A program made the position numbers and the translations under genes. A stretch of 64,000 nt of DNA from TMP-24 sp046348855 (lineage in GTDB: Bacteria > Pseudomonadota > Alphaproteobacteria > Rhodobacterales > Rhodobacteraceae), in contig JAXMDK010000007.1 in NCBI GenBank assembly GCA_046348855.1, forward strand, positions 1 to 64,000, in the 5' to 3' direction. Positions 1-9,123 of the stretch are shown here, in pieces (within the stretch, counting starts at the first letter, position 1; each line of letters starts with the position of its first letter). The notes under the pieces are model-generated. The model was not told the DNA's origin and did not search any database. It worked only from the letters and a program-made list of their open reading frames with translations.

Positions 1-565
1 TAAGGTCCAGCCCGCCGACCGGGTCGAGGCGGTTCTGGCAGAAGGCCAGCGCCTGTTCGGCGAGAATTACGTTCAGGAAGCCCAAGCCAAGTGGCCCGCC
101 TGGCGCGCGCGCTATCCCGGCGTGGCCGTCCACATGATCGGACCATTGCAGACCAACAAGGCCAAGGTCGCGGTCGAACTGTTCGAGGCGATCCACACGC
201 TCGACCGCCCGTCGCTGGCCGAAAAGCTGGCGCGGCTGGCCGAGACGCGCGGCGTTTGCCCCGACCTGTTCGTGCAGGTCAACACCGGCGAGGAACCGCA
301 GAAGGCCGGGGCCCTGCCCGCCGATGCCGACGCCTTCGTCGCCGCCTGCCGGTCGATGGGCCTGCCGCTTGCCGGCCTGATGTGCATTCCGCCCGAAGGC
401 CAGGACGGCACCCCGCATTTCCGGCTGTTGCGCGCCATCGCCGAACGGAACGGCCTGTCCGGCCTGTCGATGGGCATGAGCGGCGATTTCGAGGCCGCCA
501 TCGCCGAGGGCGCCACCCATGTGCGGGTCGGCTCGGCGATCTTCGGCGCGCGCGCCTACGCCTGA
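1..565 (+). CDS. yggS: YggS/PLPBP-family pyridoxal phosphate homeostasis protein, 3' part
   Basis: The gene enters the window already in frame from base 2, so its start and the PLP-binding lysine lie upstream. The visible part has family landmarks in order: FGENYVQEA, HMIGPLQTNK, LFVQVNTGEE, and near the end LSMGMSGDFEAAI followed by VRVGSAIFG, the strand and loop that hold the PLP phosphate. YggS proteins bind PLP without catalysing a known reaction and buffer cytosolic vitamin B6 and amino-acid pools. The next gene starts 41 bases downstream on the same strand. An internal ATG at 122 falls inside the conserved barrel, so it is not the real start. Confidence 0.93.
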   Translation, partial: KVQPADRVEAVLAEGQRLFGENYVQEAQAKWPAWRARYPGVAVHMIGPLQTNKAKVAVELFEAIHTLDRPSLAEKLARLAETRGVCPDLFVQVNTGEEPQKAGALPADADAFVAACRSMGLPLAGLMCIPPEGQDGTPHFRLLRAIAERNGLSGLSMGMSGDFEAAIAEGATHVRVGSAIFGARAYA

Positions 566-606
566 CGGGGCTTGCGGGCGACGGTGCCGCCGCTAAGACT
601 GCCGCC

Positions 607-1104
607 ATGACGATTGCCCGCGACCGCCCCCTGACCCTGCACTTGCCCGATGCCGACGCCACGGCCGCGCTTGCCTCGCGCATCGCCCCCATGCTGCGGG
701 CCGGCGACGTTCTGCTGCTGGAGGGGCCGATCGGCGCCGGCAAGACCCATTTCGCCCGGTCGCTGATCCAGGCGCGGCTGGCTGCTGAGAATCAGGCCGA
801 GGACGTGCCGTCGCCCACCTACACGCTGGTGCAGACCTATGATGCCGGAGGAGTGGAGATCTGGCACGCCGATCTTTACCGCCTGTCTGATGCGTCCGAG
901 GCCGACGAGTTGGGTCTCGCCCAGGCCTTTGCCGATGCCATCGTGCTGGTCGAATGGCCTGACCGGCTGGGCCCGCTGTCGCCGGCTGGGGCGCTGCACC
1001 TGTCGCTGACACCGGAAGGGACCGGCGACGGCCGGCTGGCGCGGCTGACCGGCGGACCACGCTGGGCGGCACTCTTGGACAAGCTGGCGGATGCGCATGT
1101 CTGA
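607..1104 (+). CDS. tsaE: tRNA threonylcarbamoyladenosine biosynthesis ATPase TsaE
   Basis: A 165-residue protein with a Walker A motif GPIGAGKT at residues 40-47, followed by the family stretch SPTYTLVQTY and HADLYRL, and LVEWPDRLG near the end. TsaE is the ATPase partner of TsaD-TsaB in making N6-threonylcarbamoyladenosine at position 37 of ANN-decoding tRNAs. The length fits the family (about 150-170). I used the ATG at 607 because the Met is followed directly by the family N-terminus; upstream in-frame sequence overlaps yggS out of frame. The 3' end overlaps the next gene by 14 bases, which suggests translational coupling. Confidence 0.93.
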   Translation: MTIARDRPLTLHLPDADATAALASRIAPMLRAGDVLLLEGPIGAGKTHFARSLIQARLAAENQAEDVPSPTYTLVQTYDAGGVEIWHADLYRLSDASEADELGLAQAFADAIVLVEWPDRLGPLSPAGALHLSLTPEGTGDGRLARLTGGPRWAALLDKLADAHV

Positions 1105-2119
1105 CGGGCGCAAGGCGAAGATCGCCGGGTTTCTGGCGGCGGCCGGCTGGGGCGGGGCATTGTCGCGGCCGCTGGCGGGTGACGCCTCGGCCCGGACCTA
1201 TGCGCGGCTGACGCGCGGGGCCGACAGCGCGGTCCTGATGGACGCCGGGCCGGGCGGTGGCAGTCAGGTCGCGCCGTTCCTGGAAGTCGGCGGCTGGCTG
1301 GCGGCGCAGGGCTATTCGGCGCCGAAGGTGCTGGCCCAGGACGCGACGGCGGGGCTTCTGCTGCTCGAGGATCTGGGGGATGCGCTGTTCGCGCGGCTGG
1401 TGGCCGACGATCCGGCGCGCGAACTGCCGCTCTACCGCGCCGCGACCGGCTTTCTTGCCGACCTGCACCGCCACCCGCCACCGACATTCCTGAAACCCGG
1501 CGACGGGCCGGCGCTGGCAGCGCTGGTCGCGATCCTGCCCGACTGGTATCTGGCCGGCACGGATGCGCCAGTGACGCCCGCCGCGCTCGCCCTGCCCGGC
1601 CTGATCGAAACGCTTCACGCCGAGCTGGCCTGGCTGGCCCCGGTGGTGTCGCTGCGCGACTTTCACGCTGAAAACCTGATCTGGCTGCCGGATCGCGCCG
1701 GCCCGGCCCGGGTCGGGCTACTGGACTTTCAGGATGCCTTCGCCGCCGATCCTGCCTACGATCTGGTGTCGCTGTTGCAGGATGCGCGGCGCGACGTGTC
1801 GCCCGGAACCGAACAAGCCTGCCTGCGCGCCTATCTGGATGCGACCGGGCTGGAGGAAAGCCGCTTTGGCCCGGTCTACGCGCTGATCGGGGCGCAGCGC
1901 GCCCTGCGGATTCTGGCGGTCTTCGCACGGCTATGCATGGCCGGCGGCAAGCCGCGCTATCTCGACCTCGCGCCGCGGGTCTGGGCCTGCCTGCAACGCG
2001 ACCTGAGCCATCCGGCGCTGGAACGGCTTGCCGCAACGGTCGAGGCCGCCCTGCCCCCCCCGACGCCCGAGCGGCTGGAAAGGATACGCACGAAATGCGG
2101 CACCCGCCCCGCGCCCTGA
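1091..2119 (+). CDS. COG3178 phosphotransferase, probable AmgK-type N-acetylmuramate/N-acetylglucosamine kinase
   Basis: A 342-residue protein of the aminoglycoside/choline kinase fold. The catalytic loop is RDFHAENL and the metal-binding motif LLDFQDAF, followed by DPAYDLVSLLQD, all standard for COG3178. In Pseudomonas and many alphaproteobacteria this kinase (AmgK) phosphorylates the anomeric carbon of recycled MurNAc or GlcNAc, and MurU then makes UDP-MurNAc, bypassing de novo synthesis. The next gene is a MurU-type nucleotidyltransferase overlapping by 25 bases, which supports that role here. A second ATG at 1097 is an equally plausible start. The substrate is inferred, not shown. Confidence 0.85.
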   Translation: MRMSDGRKAKIAGFLAAAGWGGALSRPLAGDASARTYARLTRGADSAVLMDAGPGGGSQVAPFLEVGGWLAAQGYSAPKVLAQDATAGLLLLEDLGDALFARLVADDPARELPLYRAATGFLADLHRHPPPTFLKPGDGPALAALVAILPDWYLAGTDAPVTPAALALPGLIETLHAELAWLAPVVSLRDFHAENLIWLPDRAGPARVGLLDFQDAFAADPAYDLVSLLQDARRDVSPGTEQACLRAYLDATGLEESRFGPVYALIGAQRALRILAVFARLCMAGGKPRYLDLAPRVWACLQRDLSHPALERLAATVEAALPPPTPERLERIRTKCGTRPAP

Positions 2120-2787
2120 TGCTGTTCGCCGCCGGTCTGGGAACCCGCATGGGCGCGCTGACCAGCGACCGGCCGAAGCCGCTGATTGACGTGGGCGGCA
2201 AGGCCCTGATCGACCATGCGCTGGCGCAGGTCGCCGGCATCGACCGGGTGGTGGTCAACCTTCACTACCTGCCCGACCAGATCCGCGCCCACCTCGCCGG
2301 GCGGCCGGATATCGACTTTTCGGCCGAAACAGAGACGATTCTGGAAACCGGCGGCGGTCTGCGCCAGGCCCTGCCGCTGCTGGGTCCGGGGCCGGTCTTC
2401 ACGCTGAACAGCGATGCGGTCTGGACCGGGCCGCCGGCGACCGCGCAACTGGCGGCAGCCTGGGACCCGGCGCGGATGGACGGGCTTCTGCTCTTGGTGC
2501 CGCGCGAGCGGGCGATGGGCCACCGGGGCGCGGGCGATTTCCTGATGGCCGAGAACGGGCGGCTGACGCGCGGGCCGGGGCTGGTCTATTCCGGGGCGCA
2601 GATCCTGAAGACCGACGATCTGGCCGAGATTCTTGACCCGGTCTTTTCGCTGAACCTGGTCTGGGACCGGATGATCGCCCGTGGAAGGCTGTTCGGCCTG
2701 GTCCATCCCGGCGGCTGGTGCGATGTCGGGCGGCCCGAGTCGCTGCCCTTGGCCGAGGCGCTGGCGAAGGGGGCCGGGGATGTTTGA
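2095..2787 (+). CDS. murU: MurU-type nucleotidyltransferase (sugar-1-phosphate uridylyltransferase)
   Basis: A 230-residue NTP transferase. It begins with MLFAAGLGTRMGALT preceded by a short basic segment, then RPKPLIDVGGKALIDHAL, the signature of the nucleotide-binding half of the GT-A fold; NSDAVW holds a metal-binding Asp. MurU converts MurNAc-1-phosphate to UDP-MurNAc in peptidoglycan recycling. Length and domain content match MurU (about 223 residues), with no acyltransferase domain as in GlmU. An alternative ATG at 2119 gives a TGATG junction with the kinase but removes residues the family normally has before the FAAG motif. The 3' end overlaps addB by 8 bases. Confidence 0.85.
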   Translation: MRHPPRALMLFAAGLGTRMGALTSDRPKPLIDVGGKALIDHALAQVAGIDRVVVNLHYLPDQIRAHLAGRPDIDFSAETETILETGGGLRQALPLLGPGPVFTLNSDAVWTGPPATAQLAAAWDPARMDGLLLLVPRERAMGHRGAGDFLMAENGRLTRGPGLVYSGAQILKTDDLAEILDPVFSLNLVWDRMIARGRLFGLVHPGGWCDVGRPESLPLAEALAKGAGDV

Positions 2788-4534
2788 ACCTACCGCCGCG
2801 CCGCGCGCCTTCGGCCTGCCGCCGGGCGTCGACTTCCCCGCCGAACTGGTCACCGGCCTCCGCGACCGCATGGCCGGACAGCCACCCGAGGCGATGGCGC
2901 GGGTGACGCTGTTCCTGAACACCGGCAAGATGCGCGACCGGGTCCGGGCGGCGTTTCAGGCGGCGGGTCCGGGCTTTCTTCCGCGATTGAAGCTTTTGAC
3001 CGACATCGGTGATGATCCGGCCTTCGACGCGCTTGCGGCGGTTCCCCGCATCCGGCGGCGGCTGGAATTTTCGGTGCCGGTGGCGCGCTTTCTGGCCGCC
3101 GAGCCGCAATTCGCCCCGGGCACCGCGGTCTTTGACCTGGCCGATAGGCTCGCCGGGCTGGCCGAGGAGATGCAGGACGAAGGTGTCACGCCCGAGGCGT
3201 TCGCCCAGCCCGGCCTGGCCGAGGACCACGCCGCCCACTGGGAACGGAGCCTCGCCTTCCTGCGGATCATCGCGCCCTGGTTCGACAGCGACGTGGCGCC
3301 CGACGCCGTCACCCGCCTGCGCCGCGCCGCCGAGGCGCTGGTTGCGCGGTGGCAGGGCCAGCGGCCGGCCGATCCGGTGCTGATCGCCGGATCGACCGGA
3401 TCGCGCGGTACCACCCAACTGCTGATGCGGGCGGTTGCGAGCCTGCCGCAGGGGGCGCTGATCCTGCCGGGCCATGACTTCGATATGCCGGATTTCGGCT
3501 GGAACAGTCTCATTTCCGGCGACATGCCCAACGAGGACCATCCGCAATTCCGCTTTGCCCGGTTGATGACGGCGCTGGGGATCGGGCCGGGGCAGGTCGG
3601 GCGCTGGACCGATGCGCCCCCGCCCGATCCGGCGCGCAACCGGCTGGTGTCGCTGGCGCTGCGGCCGGCGCCTGTCACCGACCAGTGGATGAGCGAAGGC
3701 GCCTCGTTCGGGCCGCCCGGCCCGGCGACGGACGGGCTGACGCTGATCGAGGCGCCGGGCCCGCGGGCCGAGGCGCTGGCCATCGCGCTGGTCCTGCGCA
3801 AGGCCGCCGAGGACGGCCGCCGCGCCGCGCTGATCACGCCGGATCAATCGCTGGTGCGGCGGGTCACGGCGGCGCTGGACCGCTGGGCGCTGATCCCCGA
3901 CAACGGCGCCGGCGCACCCCTGCACCTGAGCGCACCGGGGCGGTTCCTGCGCCAGATCGCCGGGCTGTTCGGGCGGCCCCTGACCATCGACGCGCTGCTG
4001 GCCCTGCTGAAACACCCGGTCGCCGGCACCGGCGCGCGGGAACGCGGTCCGCATTTGCGCCACACGCGCGATCTGGAACTGAGGCTGCGCCGCCACGGCC
4101 CGCCCTTCCCCGACGCCGCCGCCATCATTGGCTGGGCGACCGCGCCCGGCGATGCGGCGCGCACGGCCTGGACCGACTGGCTGGCGGGAGTTCTGGCGCG
4201 CCTGCCGGACGGCGCGGCCCGGCTGGCCTCCGACTGGGTCGACCTGCTTCTGGCCTGGGCGAACGATCTGGCGGCGGGGCCGGGCGGACAGGCCGCCGAC
4301 AGCGCGCTGTGGCAGGAAGAGGCGGTCGAGGCCGCGGCGCGGGCGATGGCGCTGCTGCGGGCCGAGGCGCCGTTCGGCGGGCCGCTGGACGCGCCGGCCT
4401 TCGCCACGCTGCTGGCCCGGCTGCTGGAAGGCGAGCGGGTGCGCGCGCCCCACGGCGCCCATCCGCTGATTTCGGTCCAGGCACGCGCGAGGCGCGCGAG
4501 CTGCAAGCCGATCTCGTCATCCTGGGTGGCCTGA
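2780..4534 (+). CDS. addB: double-strand break repair protein AddB, N-terminal part (reading frame broken)
   Basis: AddB partners AddA in the helicase-nuclease that processes double-strand ends for RecA. This part carries the AddB inactivated helicase-like module, with LIAGSTGSRGTTQLLM where a Walker A would be and LILPGHDFDMP following. The frame reads correctly to HPLISVQ at about 4480, then runs through unrelated residues to a TGA at 4532-4534. The expected continuation, GTREARELQADLVILGGLND, lies in the +1 frame over 4483-4545. AddB proteins of this group are about 980 residues, so this is roughly the first 565 plus a short nonsense tail. It starts inside the murU stop region. Either one gene with sequencing errors or a pseudogene. 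Confidence 0.85.
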   Translation: MFEPTAAPRAFGLPPGVDFPAELVTGLRDRMAGQPPEAMARVTLFLNTGKMRDRVRAAFQAAGPGFLPRLKLLTDIGDDPAFDALAAVPRIRRRLEFSVPVARFLAAEPQFAPGTAVFDLADRLAGLAEEMQDEGVTPEAFAQPGLAEDHAAHWERSLAFLRIIAPWFDSDVAPDAVTRLRRAAEALVARWQGQRPADPVLIAGSTGSRGTTQLLMRAVASLPQGALILPGHDFDMPDFGWNSLISGDMPNEDHPQFRFARLMTALGIGPGQVGRWTDAPPPDPARNRLVSLALRPAPVTDQWMSEGASFGPPGPATDGLTLIEAPGPRAEALAIALVLRKAAEDGRRAALITPDQSLVRRVTAALDRWALIPDNGAGAPLHLSAPGRFLRQIAGLFGRPLTIDALLALLKHPVAGTGARERGPHLRHTRDLELRLRRHGPPFPDAAAIIGWATAPGDAARTAWTDWLAGVLARLPDGAARLASDWVDLLLAWANDLAAGPGGQAADSALWQEEAVEAAARAMALLRAEAPFGGPLDAPAFATLLARLLEGERVRAPHGAHPLISVQARARRASCKPISSSWVA

Positions 4535-4578
4535 ACGATGGAACCTGCCGCGGCGGCGGCCCCCGACCCTGGCTTGTC
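4478..4578 (+). other. frame-disrupting indel cluster inside addB
   Basis: The AddB protein sequence changes frame twice within 100 bases. After CAG at 4478-4480 one G appears to be missing. Around 4546-4550 two bases appear to be missing. Around 4567-4575 a C is short and a T is extra, with no net shift. Net loss is three bases, so the frame is restored. All sites are in short homopolymer runs (G, C, T), a pattern common in assembly error, though real mutation is not excluded. The in-frame TGA at 4532 lies between the two shifts. Confidence 0.75.
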
Positions 4579-5716
4579 GCGGCAGATGCGGCTGAAGGTC
4601 GGGCTGTTGTTGCCCGAACGGCAGATCGGGCTGGCGGCGCATGATTTCCAGATCGCCGCCGGCGCGGCCGAGGTGATCCTGTCGCGCGCCCAGCGCGACG
4701 ATCAGGCCGAAACCGTGGCCTCGCGCTGGCTCGACCGGCTGAAGAACCTGATCGGCGGCCTGGATCAGGGGCCCGAGGCGCTGGCGGCGATGCGGGCGCG
4801 CGGCGCAGTCTGGCTGGACCTTGCCCGCCGGACCGAAGCGCCGCCGCCGGCCCGCCCGGCGCCGCGTCCCGCCCCCCGCCCGCCGGTCGCGGCGCGGCCG
4901 CACGAATTGCCGGTGACCGCGATCCGCACCCTGATCCGCGATCCCTATGCCGTTTATGCCCGCTACGTGCTGCGGCTCTTTCCGCTCGATCCGCTGTTGC
5001 CCGAACCGGATGCGCGGCTGCGCGGCCAGGTCCTGCACAAGATCGTCGAAACCTTCGTCCGCGAACGCCCGGCTTCCGAAGACCCTGCCGCCGCCAAGGC
5101 CCGGCTTTTGGCCGGTGCAGAGACGATTCTGACCGCCGAGGTCGCCTGGCCGTCGGCGCAGCGGCTGTGGCTGGCGCGGATCGGGCGGATGGCCGATCGC
5201 TTCCTTCTGGCCGAAGGCGCGCGCGAGGCGGCGGGGGTTCCGGTGGTGCTGGAGGACAAGGGCTGGCTCGACCTGCCGGGGCTCGATTTCCGCATCACCG
5301 CGCGGCCGGACCGCATCGACCAGATGGCGGACGGCAGCCTGCATATCTACGACTACAAGACCGGGACGCCACCGTCGCCGGACCAGCAGAAATACTTCGA
5401 CAAGCAGCTGCTGATCGAGGCGGCGATGGCCGAACGCGGCGGGTTTCGCGGCATCGGCGCGCATCCGGTTTCGGCGGTGACCTACATCCACCTTGGCACC
5501 AGCGCCAAGGACCGGGCCACGACCCGCGACGAAGGCAATTTCGACCAGGTCTGGGACGAACTGGCCGGGCTGATCGGCCAGTATCGGAACCGGAGCCGGG
5601 GCTATGCCGCCCGCCGCGCCCTGTTCGAGGATGCCGAGCAGGGCGACTACGATCATCTGTCCCGGCATGGCGAATGGCAGGTCAGCGACCCGTCCGAACC
5701 CGAGGATGTCGGCTGA
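4538..5716 (+). CDS. addB: double-strand break repair protein AddB, C-terminal nuclease part
   Basis: The same frame as the N-terminal part, resuming after the TGA at 4532. From about 4577 the reading is clean AddB (SRQMRLKVGLLLPERQIGL). The C-terminal third is a PD-(D/E)XK nuclease domain: LRGQVLHKIVE holds the motif His, and the aspartate and lysine of the active site are in DRIDQMADG...IYDYKTG. There are no cysteines in this part, so the iron-sulfur cluster known in Bacillus AddB is absent here. An ATG at 4538 could give a free-standing 392-residue product, but that lacks the helicase half. The stop overlaps the addA start (TGATG at 5714-5718). Confidence 0.85.
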   Translation: MEPAAAAAPDPGLSRQMRLKVGLLLPERQIGLAAHDFQIAAGAAEVILSRAQRDDQAETVASRWLDRLKNLIGGLDQGPEALAAMRARGAVWLDLARRTEAPPPARPAPRPAPRPPVAARPHELPVTAIRTLIRDPYAVYARYVLRLFPLDPLLPEPDARLRGQVLHKIVETFVRERPASEDPAAAKARLLAGAETILTAEVAWPSAQRLWLARIGRMADRFLLAEGAREAAGVPVVLEDKGWLDLPGLDFRITARPDRIDQMADGSLHIYDYKTGTPPSPDQQKYFDKQLLIEAAMAERGGFRGIGAHPVSAVTYIHLGTSAKDRATTRDEGNFDQVWDELAGLIGQYRNRSRGYAARRALFEDAEQGDYDHLSRHGEWQVSDPSEPEDVG

Positions 5717-8700
5717 TGGCCAATGATGCGACCCGGGCGCAGGTCAGCGCCGCCGATCCGGCGAAATCGGTCTGGCTTGCCGCCAATGCCGGCTCGGGCA
5801 AGACCCGCGTCCTGACCGACCGGGTGGCGCGGCTGCTGCTGGCCGGGACCGAGCCGCAGAAGATCCTGTGCCTGACCTATACCAAGGCCGCGGCCAGCGA
5901 GATGCAGAACCGGCTGTTCGCCCGGCTGGGAAAATGGGCGATGCAGGACGAGGCCAGCCTGCGGGCCGAACTGGCGGAGCTGGGCATCGACGGCGCGATC
6001 GGCGCCGATGTCCTGATCCGCGCCCGGCGGCTGTTCGCGCAGGCGATCGAAACCCCCGGCGGGCTGAAGATCCAGACGATCCATTCCTTCTGCGCCTCGC
6101 TTTTGCGCCGCTTCCCGCTCGAAGCCGGGATTTCACCGGACTTCACCGAAATGGACGACCGCGCCGCCCGGCTTCTGCGGCAGGAGATCGTCGAAACGCT
6201 GGCCGCCGGCGCCGACCGTGCGGCGATGGACGCGCTGGCCTGGCTGGCGCCGACCGACGACCTGAAGGACGTCCTTGCCGAAATCTGCGCCAACGCCGAG
6301 GCCTTCCCCGAAGGTCTGGACCGGGCTGCGATCCTTGCCCTGCTGGGGCTTCCCGCCGGTTTCGACCATGCCGCGCTGATCGGCGACGTCCTTCTGGGTG
6401 ACGAGGCCGAGCTGTTCGCCGAACTGGTCCCGATCCTCCAGCGCGGGAAATCGACCGATGTGAAGCTGGCCGGGCGCCTGGCCCAGTTGCCGCTGGCCGA
6501 TCCCGGCGACGCGACGCTCGCCGATCTGGAAGACCTGTTCCTGTTCAAGGAAAAGTCTGCCGCGCCCTTCGCCGCCAAGATCGGCGACCTGCCGACCAAG
6601 GACATGCGCGAGGGGCCGGCCGCGCCGCTGATGCCGCGGCTCGAGGCGCTGATGCGGCGGGTCGAGGCGGCGCGGGGACGGCGGCTGGCGCTGGCGGCGG
6701 CCGACAAGACCGCGGCGCTGCACCGCTTTGCCGGGGCTTTCCTGCCGCGCTACCGCCAGCGCAAGGCAGGGGCCGGGCTTCTGGATTTCGACGACCTGAT
6801 CCGACGGGCGGCAGCGCTTCTGTCCGACAGGTCGGTCGCGGCCTGGGTGCTGTTCCGGCTGGACGGCGGGATCGACCACATCCTTGTCGACGAGGCGCAG
6901 GATACCAGCCCCGGCCAGTGGCGGGTGATCGGCGCGCTGGCCGATGAGTTCACCGCGGGCGAGGGCGCGCGGAACCGGCCAAGGCGGATCTTCGTCGTCG
7001 GGGACGCGAAACAGTCGATCTATTCGTTCCAGGGCGCCGACCTTGGGGCCTTCCGCCAGATGGCCGAAACCTTCCGCAGCCGCCACGAAGCCTCTGGCGC
7101 GCCGTTCCAGACGCTTGACCTTCTGCATTCCTTCCGGTCGTCCGAGGCGATCCTGCGGACCGTTGACCTGACCTTCGGGCCGGCGACCCACGGGGCCATC
7201 GGCGGGCCGTCTCGCCACCGGGCCTTTCGCGCCGATCTGCCAGGGCGGGTGGACCTGTGGCCGCCGGTGCCGGTGGCCGAAAAGCCCGAACCGAAAGCCT
7301 GGGACGATCCGGTCGACATCCTGCCGCCGGCGCACCACACGGTCATCCTGGCCGAACAGATCGCCGAGCGCGTCGCCGTAATGATCGCCTCCGGCGTGCG
7401 GATTCCCGCCAAGGACGGCGGGTCGCGGCCGGTGCATGCCGGCGACTTCCTGATCCTGGTGCAGCGGCGGTCGGCGCTGTTCCGCGAGATCATCCGTGCC
7501 TGCAAGGCCAAGGGCCTGACTATCGCCGGCGCCGACCGTATGGTGCTTGGCGGGGAACTGGCGGTCAAGGATCTGACGGCGCTTCTGTCCTTCCTGGCGA
7601 CGCCCGAGGACGACCTGTCGCTTGCCGCCGCCTTGCGCTCGCCGCTGTTCGGCTGGACCGAGGGGCAGCTTTACGACTTGGCGCAAGGACGCGGGGATCG
7701 CGTCTATCTGTGGCAGGCCCTGCGCGGGCGGGCGGCGGAGCATCCCGAAACCCTGGCAATCCTCGACGACATGCGGGCGGCGGCCGACTTCCTGCGCCCC
7801 TACGAACTGGTCGAACGGATGCTGACCCGCCATGACCGGCGGCGGCGGCTTCTGGGGCGGCTGGGCGCCGAGGCCGAGGATGGGCTCGATGCGTTTCTGG
7901 CCGCCGCGCTTGGCTATGAACAGATGGGCGTGCCCAGCCTGACCGGGTTCCTGGTGTGGCTGGCCTCGGACGAGACCGAGATCAAGAGAAGGCTCGATTC
8001 CAGCACAAAAGCCATCCGGGTAATGACCGTGCATGGCGCCAAGGGGCTGGAGGCGCCGATCGTCATCCTGCCCGACACCGCCGTTCCCAAACGGCGCGAA
8101 CGCGGCAGCATGGTCTGCCCCGACGGACTTCCGGCGCTGTGGCGGCAGAAGGCGGCGGACAACCCCCCGGCCATCGAGGCGGAGGCCGCGCGCCGCCGCG
8201 CGCGGGCCGAGGAAGAGGACAAGCGCCTGCTCTATGTGGCGATGACGCGGGCCGAGGTCTGGCTGATCGTCGCGGCGGCGGGCGATGTCGGAAAGGAAGG
8301 CCAAAGCTGGTATCAGCTAATCGCCGAGGGGGCGCGGCAGGCGGGAATGGTCGATGGCCGGCTGGCGTTCGGGACCTGGCCGGACAATGGGGTGGCGGAC
8401 GAAAGCGGAGGGTTGGCCGGGCCGGATGCGCCGCCGGACTGGGCCGCCCGCCCCGCCCCCCGGCCGGTTGTGACGGCAGCGGCCCTGTCGCCATCCGGGC
8501 TGGGCGGCGCGAAGGCGATGCCAGGCGATGCCGCGGGCGAAGGCGCGAGGGGACGCGCGGCCGGCACGGCGCTGCACCTTTTGCTGGAACATCTGCCGCA
8601 GGCTTCGCGCGAGGACTGGTCGGTATTGGCGGCGCGGCTGGTGCGGTCGGTTCCCGAGCTGGCCGAGGCCGACGCCGCCAGCGTCACCGCCGATGCGCTG

Positions 8701-9063
8701 TCACTTCTGGCGCGGCCCGAGCTCGCCTGGGTCTTCGCGCCTGACACGATGGCCGAGGTCGAACTGTCGGCCGCCCTTCCCGATCTGGGCGGCGCGCTGA
8801 TGCTGGGCGCCATCGACCGGCTGGCGGTTGGCGCCGACCGGGTGACAGCGGTGGACTTCAAGTCGAACGCGGTGGTGCCGGGCACGCCCGCCGAGGTGCC
8901 GGACGGCATCCTGCGGCAGATGGGGGCTTATGCGGCGATGCTTGGGGCGATCTATCCCGGCCGCGCGGTCGAGGTGGCGATCCTCTGGACCCGGACCGGC
9001 GATCTGATGCCGCTTCCGCTCAACATGGTGCGGGATGCGCTTCTTTCCTACACTGTCCCTTGA
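5716..9063 (+). CDS. addA: double-strand break repair helicase-nuclease AddA
   Basis: A 1115-residue UvrD-family helicase with a C-terminal nuclease. Motifs in order: Walker A AANAGSGKTR (near residue 22), LTYTKAAASEM, IQTIHSFCASLLRRFP, DFDDLI, Walker B ILVDEAQDTSPGQW, GDAKQSIYSFQGA, MTVHGAKGLEAPIV, LLYVAMTRAE. The PD-(D/E)XK domain has GTALHLLLEHL and AIDRLAV...VDFKSN. AddA translocates 3'-5' on DNA and its nuclease cuts the 3'-ended strand until a regulatory sequence is met. It overlaps addB by one base and the frame is intact throughout, in contrast to addB. Confidence 0.95.
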   Translation: MANDATRAQVSAADPAKSVWLAANAGSGKTRVLTDRVARLLLAGTEPQKILCLTYTKAAASEMQNRLFARLGKWAMQDEASLRAELAELGIDGAIGADVLIRARRLFAQAIETPGGLKIQTIHSFCASLLRRFPLEAGISPDFTEMDDRAARLLRQEIVETLAAGADRAAMDALAWLAPTDDLKDVLAEICANAEAFPEGLDRAAILALLGLPAGFDHAALIGDVLLGDEAELFAELVPILQRGKSTDVKLAGRLAQLPLADPGDATLADLEDLFLFKEKSAAPFAAKIGDLPTKDMREGPAAPLMPRLEALMRRVEAARGRRLALAAADKTAALHRFAGAFLPRYRQRKAGAGLLDFDDLIRRAAALLSDRSVAAWVLFRLDGGIDHILVDEAQDTSPGQWRVIGALADEFTAGEGARNRPRRIFVVGDAKQSIYSFQGADLGAFRQMAETFRSRHEASGAPFQTLDLLHSFRSSEAILRTVDLTFGPATHGAIGGPSRHRAFRADLPGRVDLWPPVPVAEKPEPKAWDDPVDILPPAHHTVILAEQIAERVAVMIASGVRIPAKDGGSRPVHAGDFLILVQRRSALFREIIRACKAKGLTIAGADRMVLGGELAVKDLTALLSFLATPEDDLSLAAALRSPLFGWTEGQLYDLAQGRGDRVYLWQALRGRAAEHPETLAILDDMRAAADFLRPYELVERMLTRHDRRRRLLGRLGAEAEDGLDAFLAAALGYEQMGVPSLTGFLVWLASDETEIKRRLDSSTKAIRVMTVHGAKGLEAPIVILPDTAVPKRRERGSMVCPDGLPALWRQKAADNPPAIEAEAARRRARAEEEDKRLLYVAMTRAEVWLIVAAAGDVGKEGQSWYQLIAEGARQAGMVDGRLAFGTWPDNGVADESGGLAGPDAPPDWAARPAPRPVVTAAALSPSGLGGAKAMPGDAAGEGARGRAAGTALHLLLEHLPQASREDWSVLAARLVRSVPELAEADAASVTADALSLLARPELAWVFAPDTMAEVELSAALPDLGGALMLGAIDRLAVGADRVTAVDFKSNAVVPGTPAEVPDGILRQMGAYAAMLGAIYPGRAVEVAILWTRTGDLMPLPLNMVRDALLSYTVP

Positions 9064-9123
9064 CGTTGCGGGGGGGCAGACCTACGTTTCCCTGCAACCC
9101 TTCCTTCCATACCGGAGCTGATC

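Noticed and set aside
2399..4462. 687-residue open frame on the minus strand opposite murU-addB
   Set aside because: Opposite clear coding sequence, Q/R/G-rich with no motif; a by-product of high GC at third positions.
4538..5716. Free-standing nuclease gene starting at the ATG at 4538
   Set aside because: The first residues do not match AddB until about 4577 and the frame carries on the interrupted addB; better explained as its C-terminal part.
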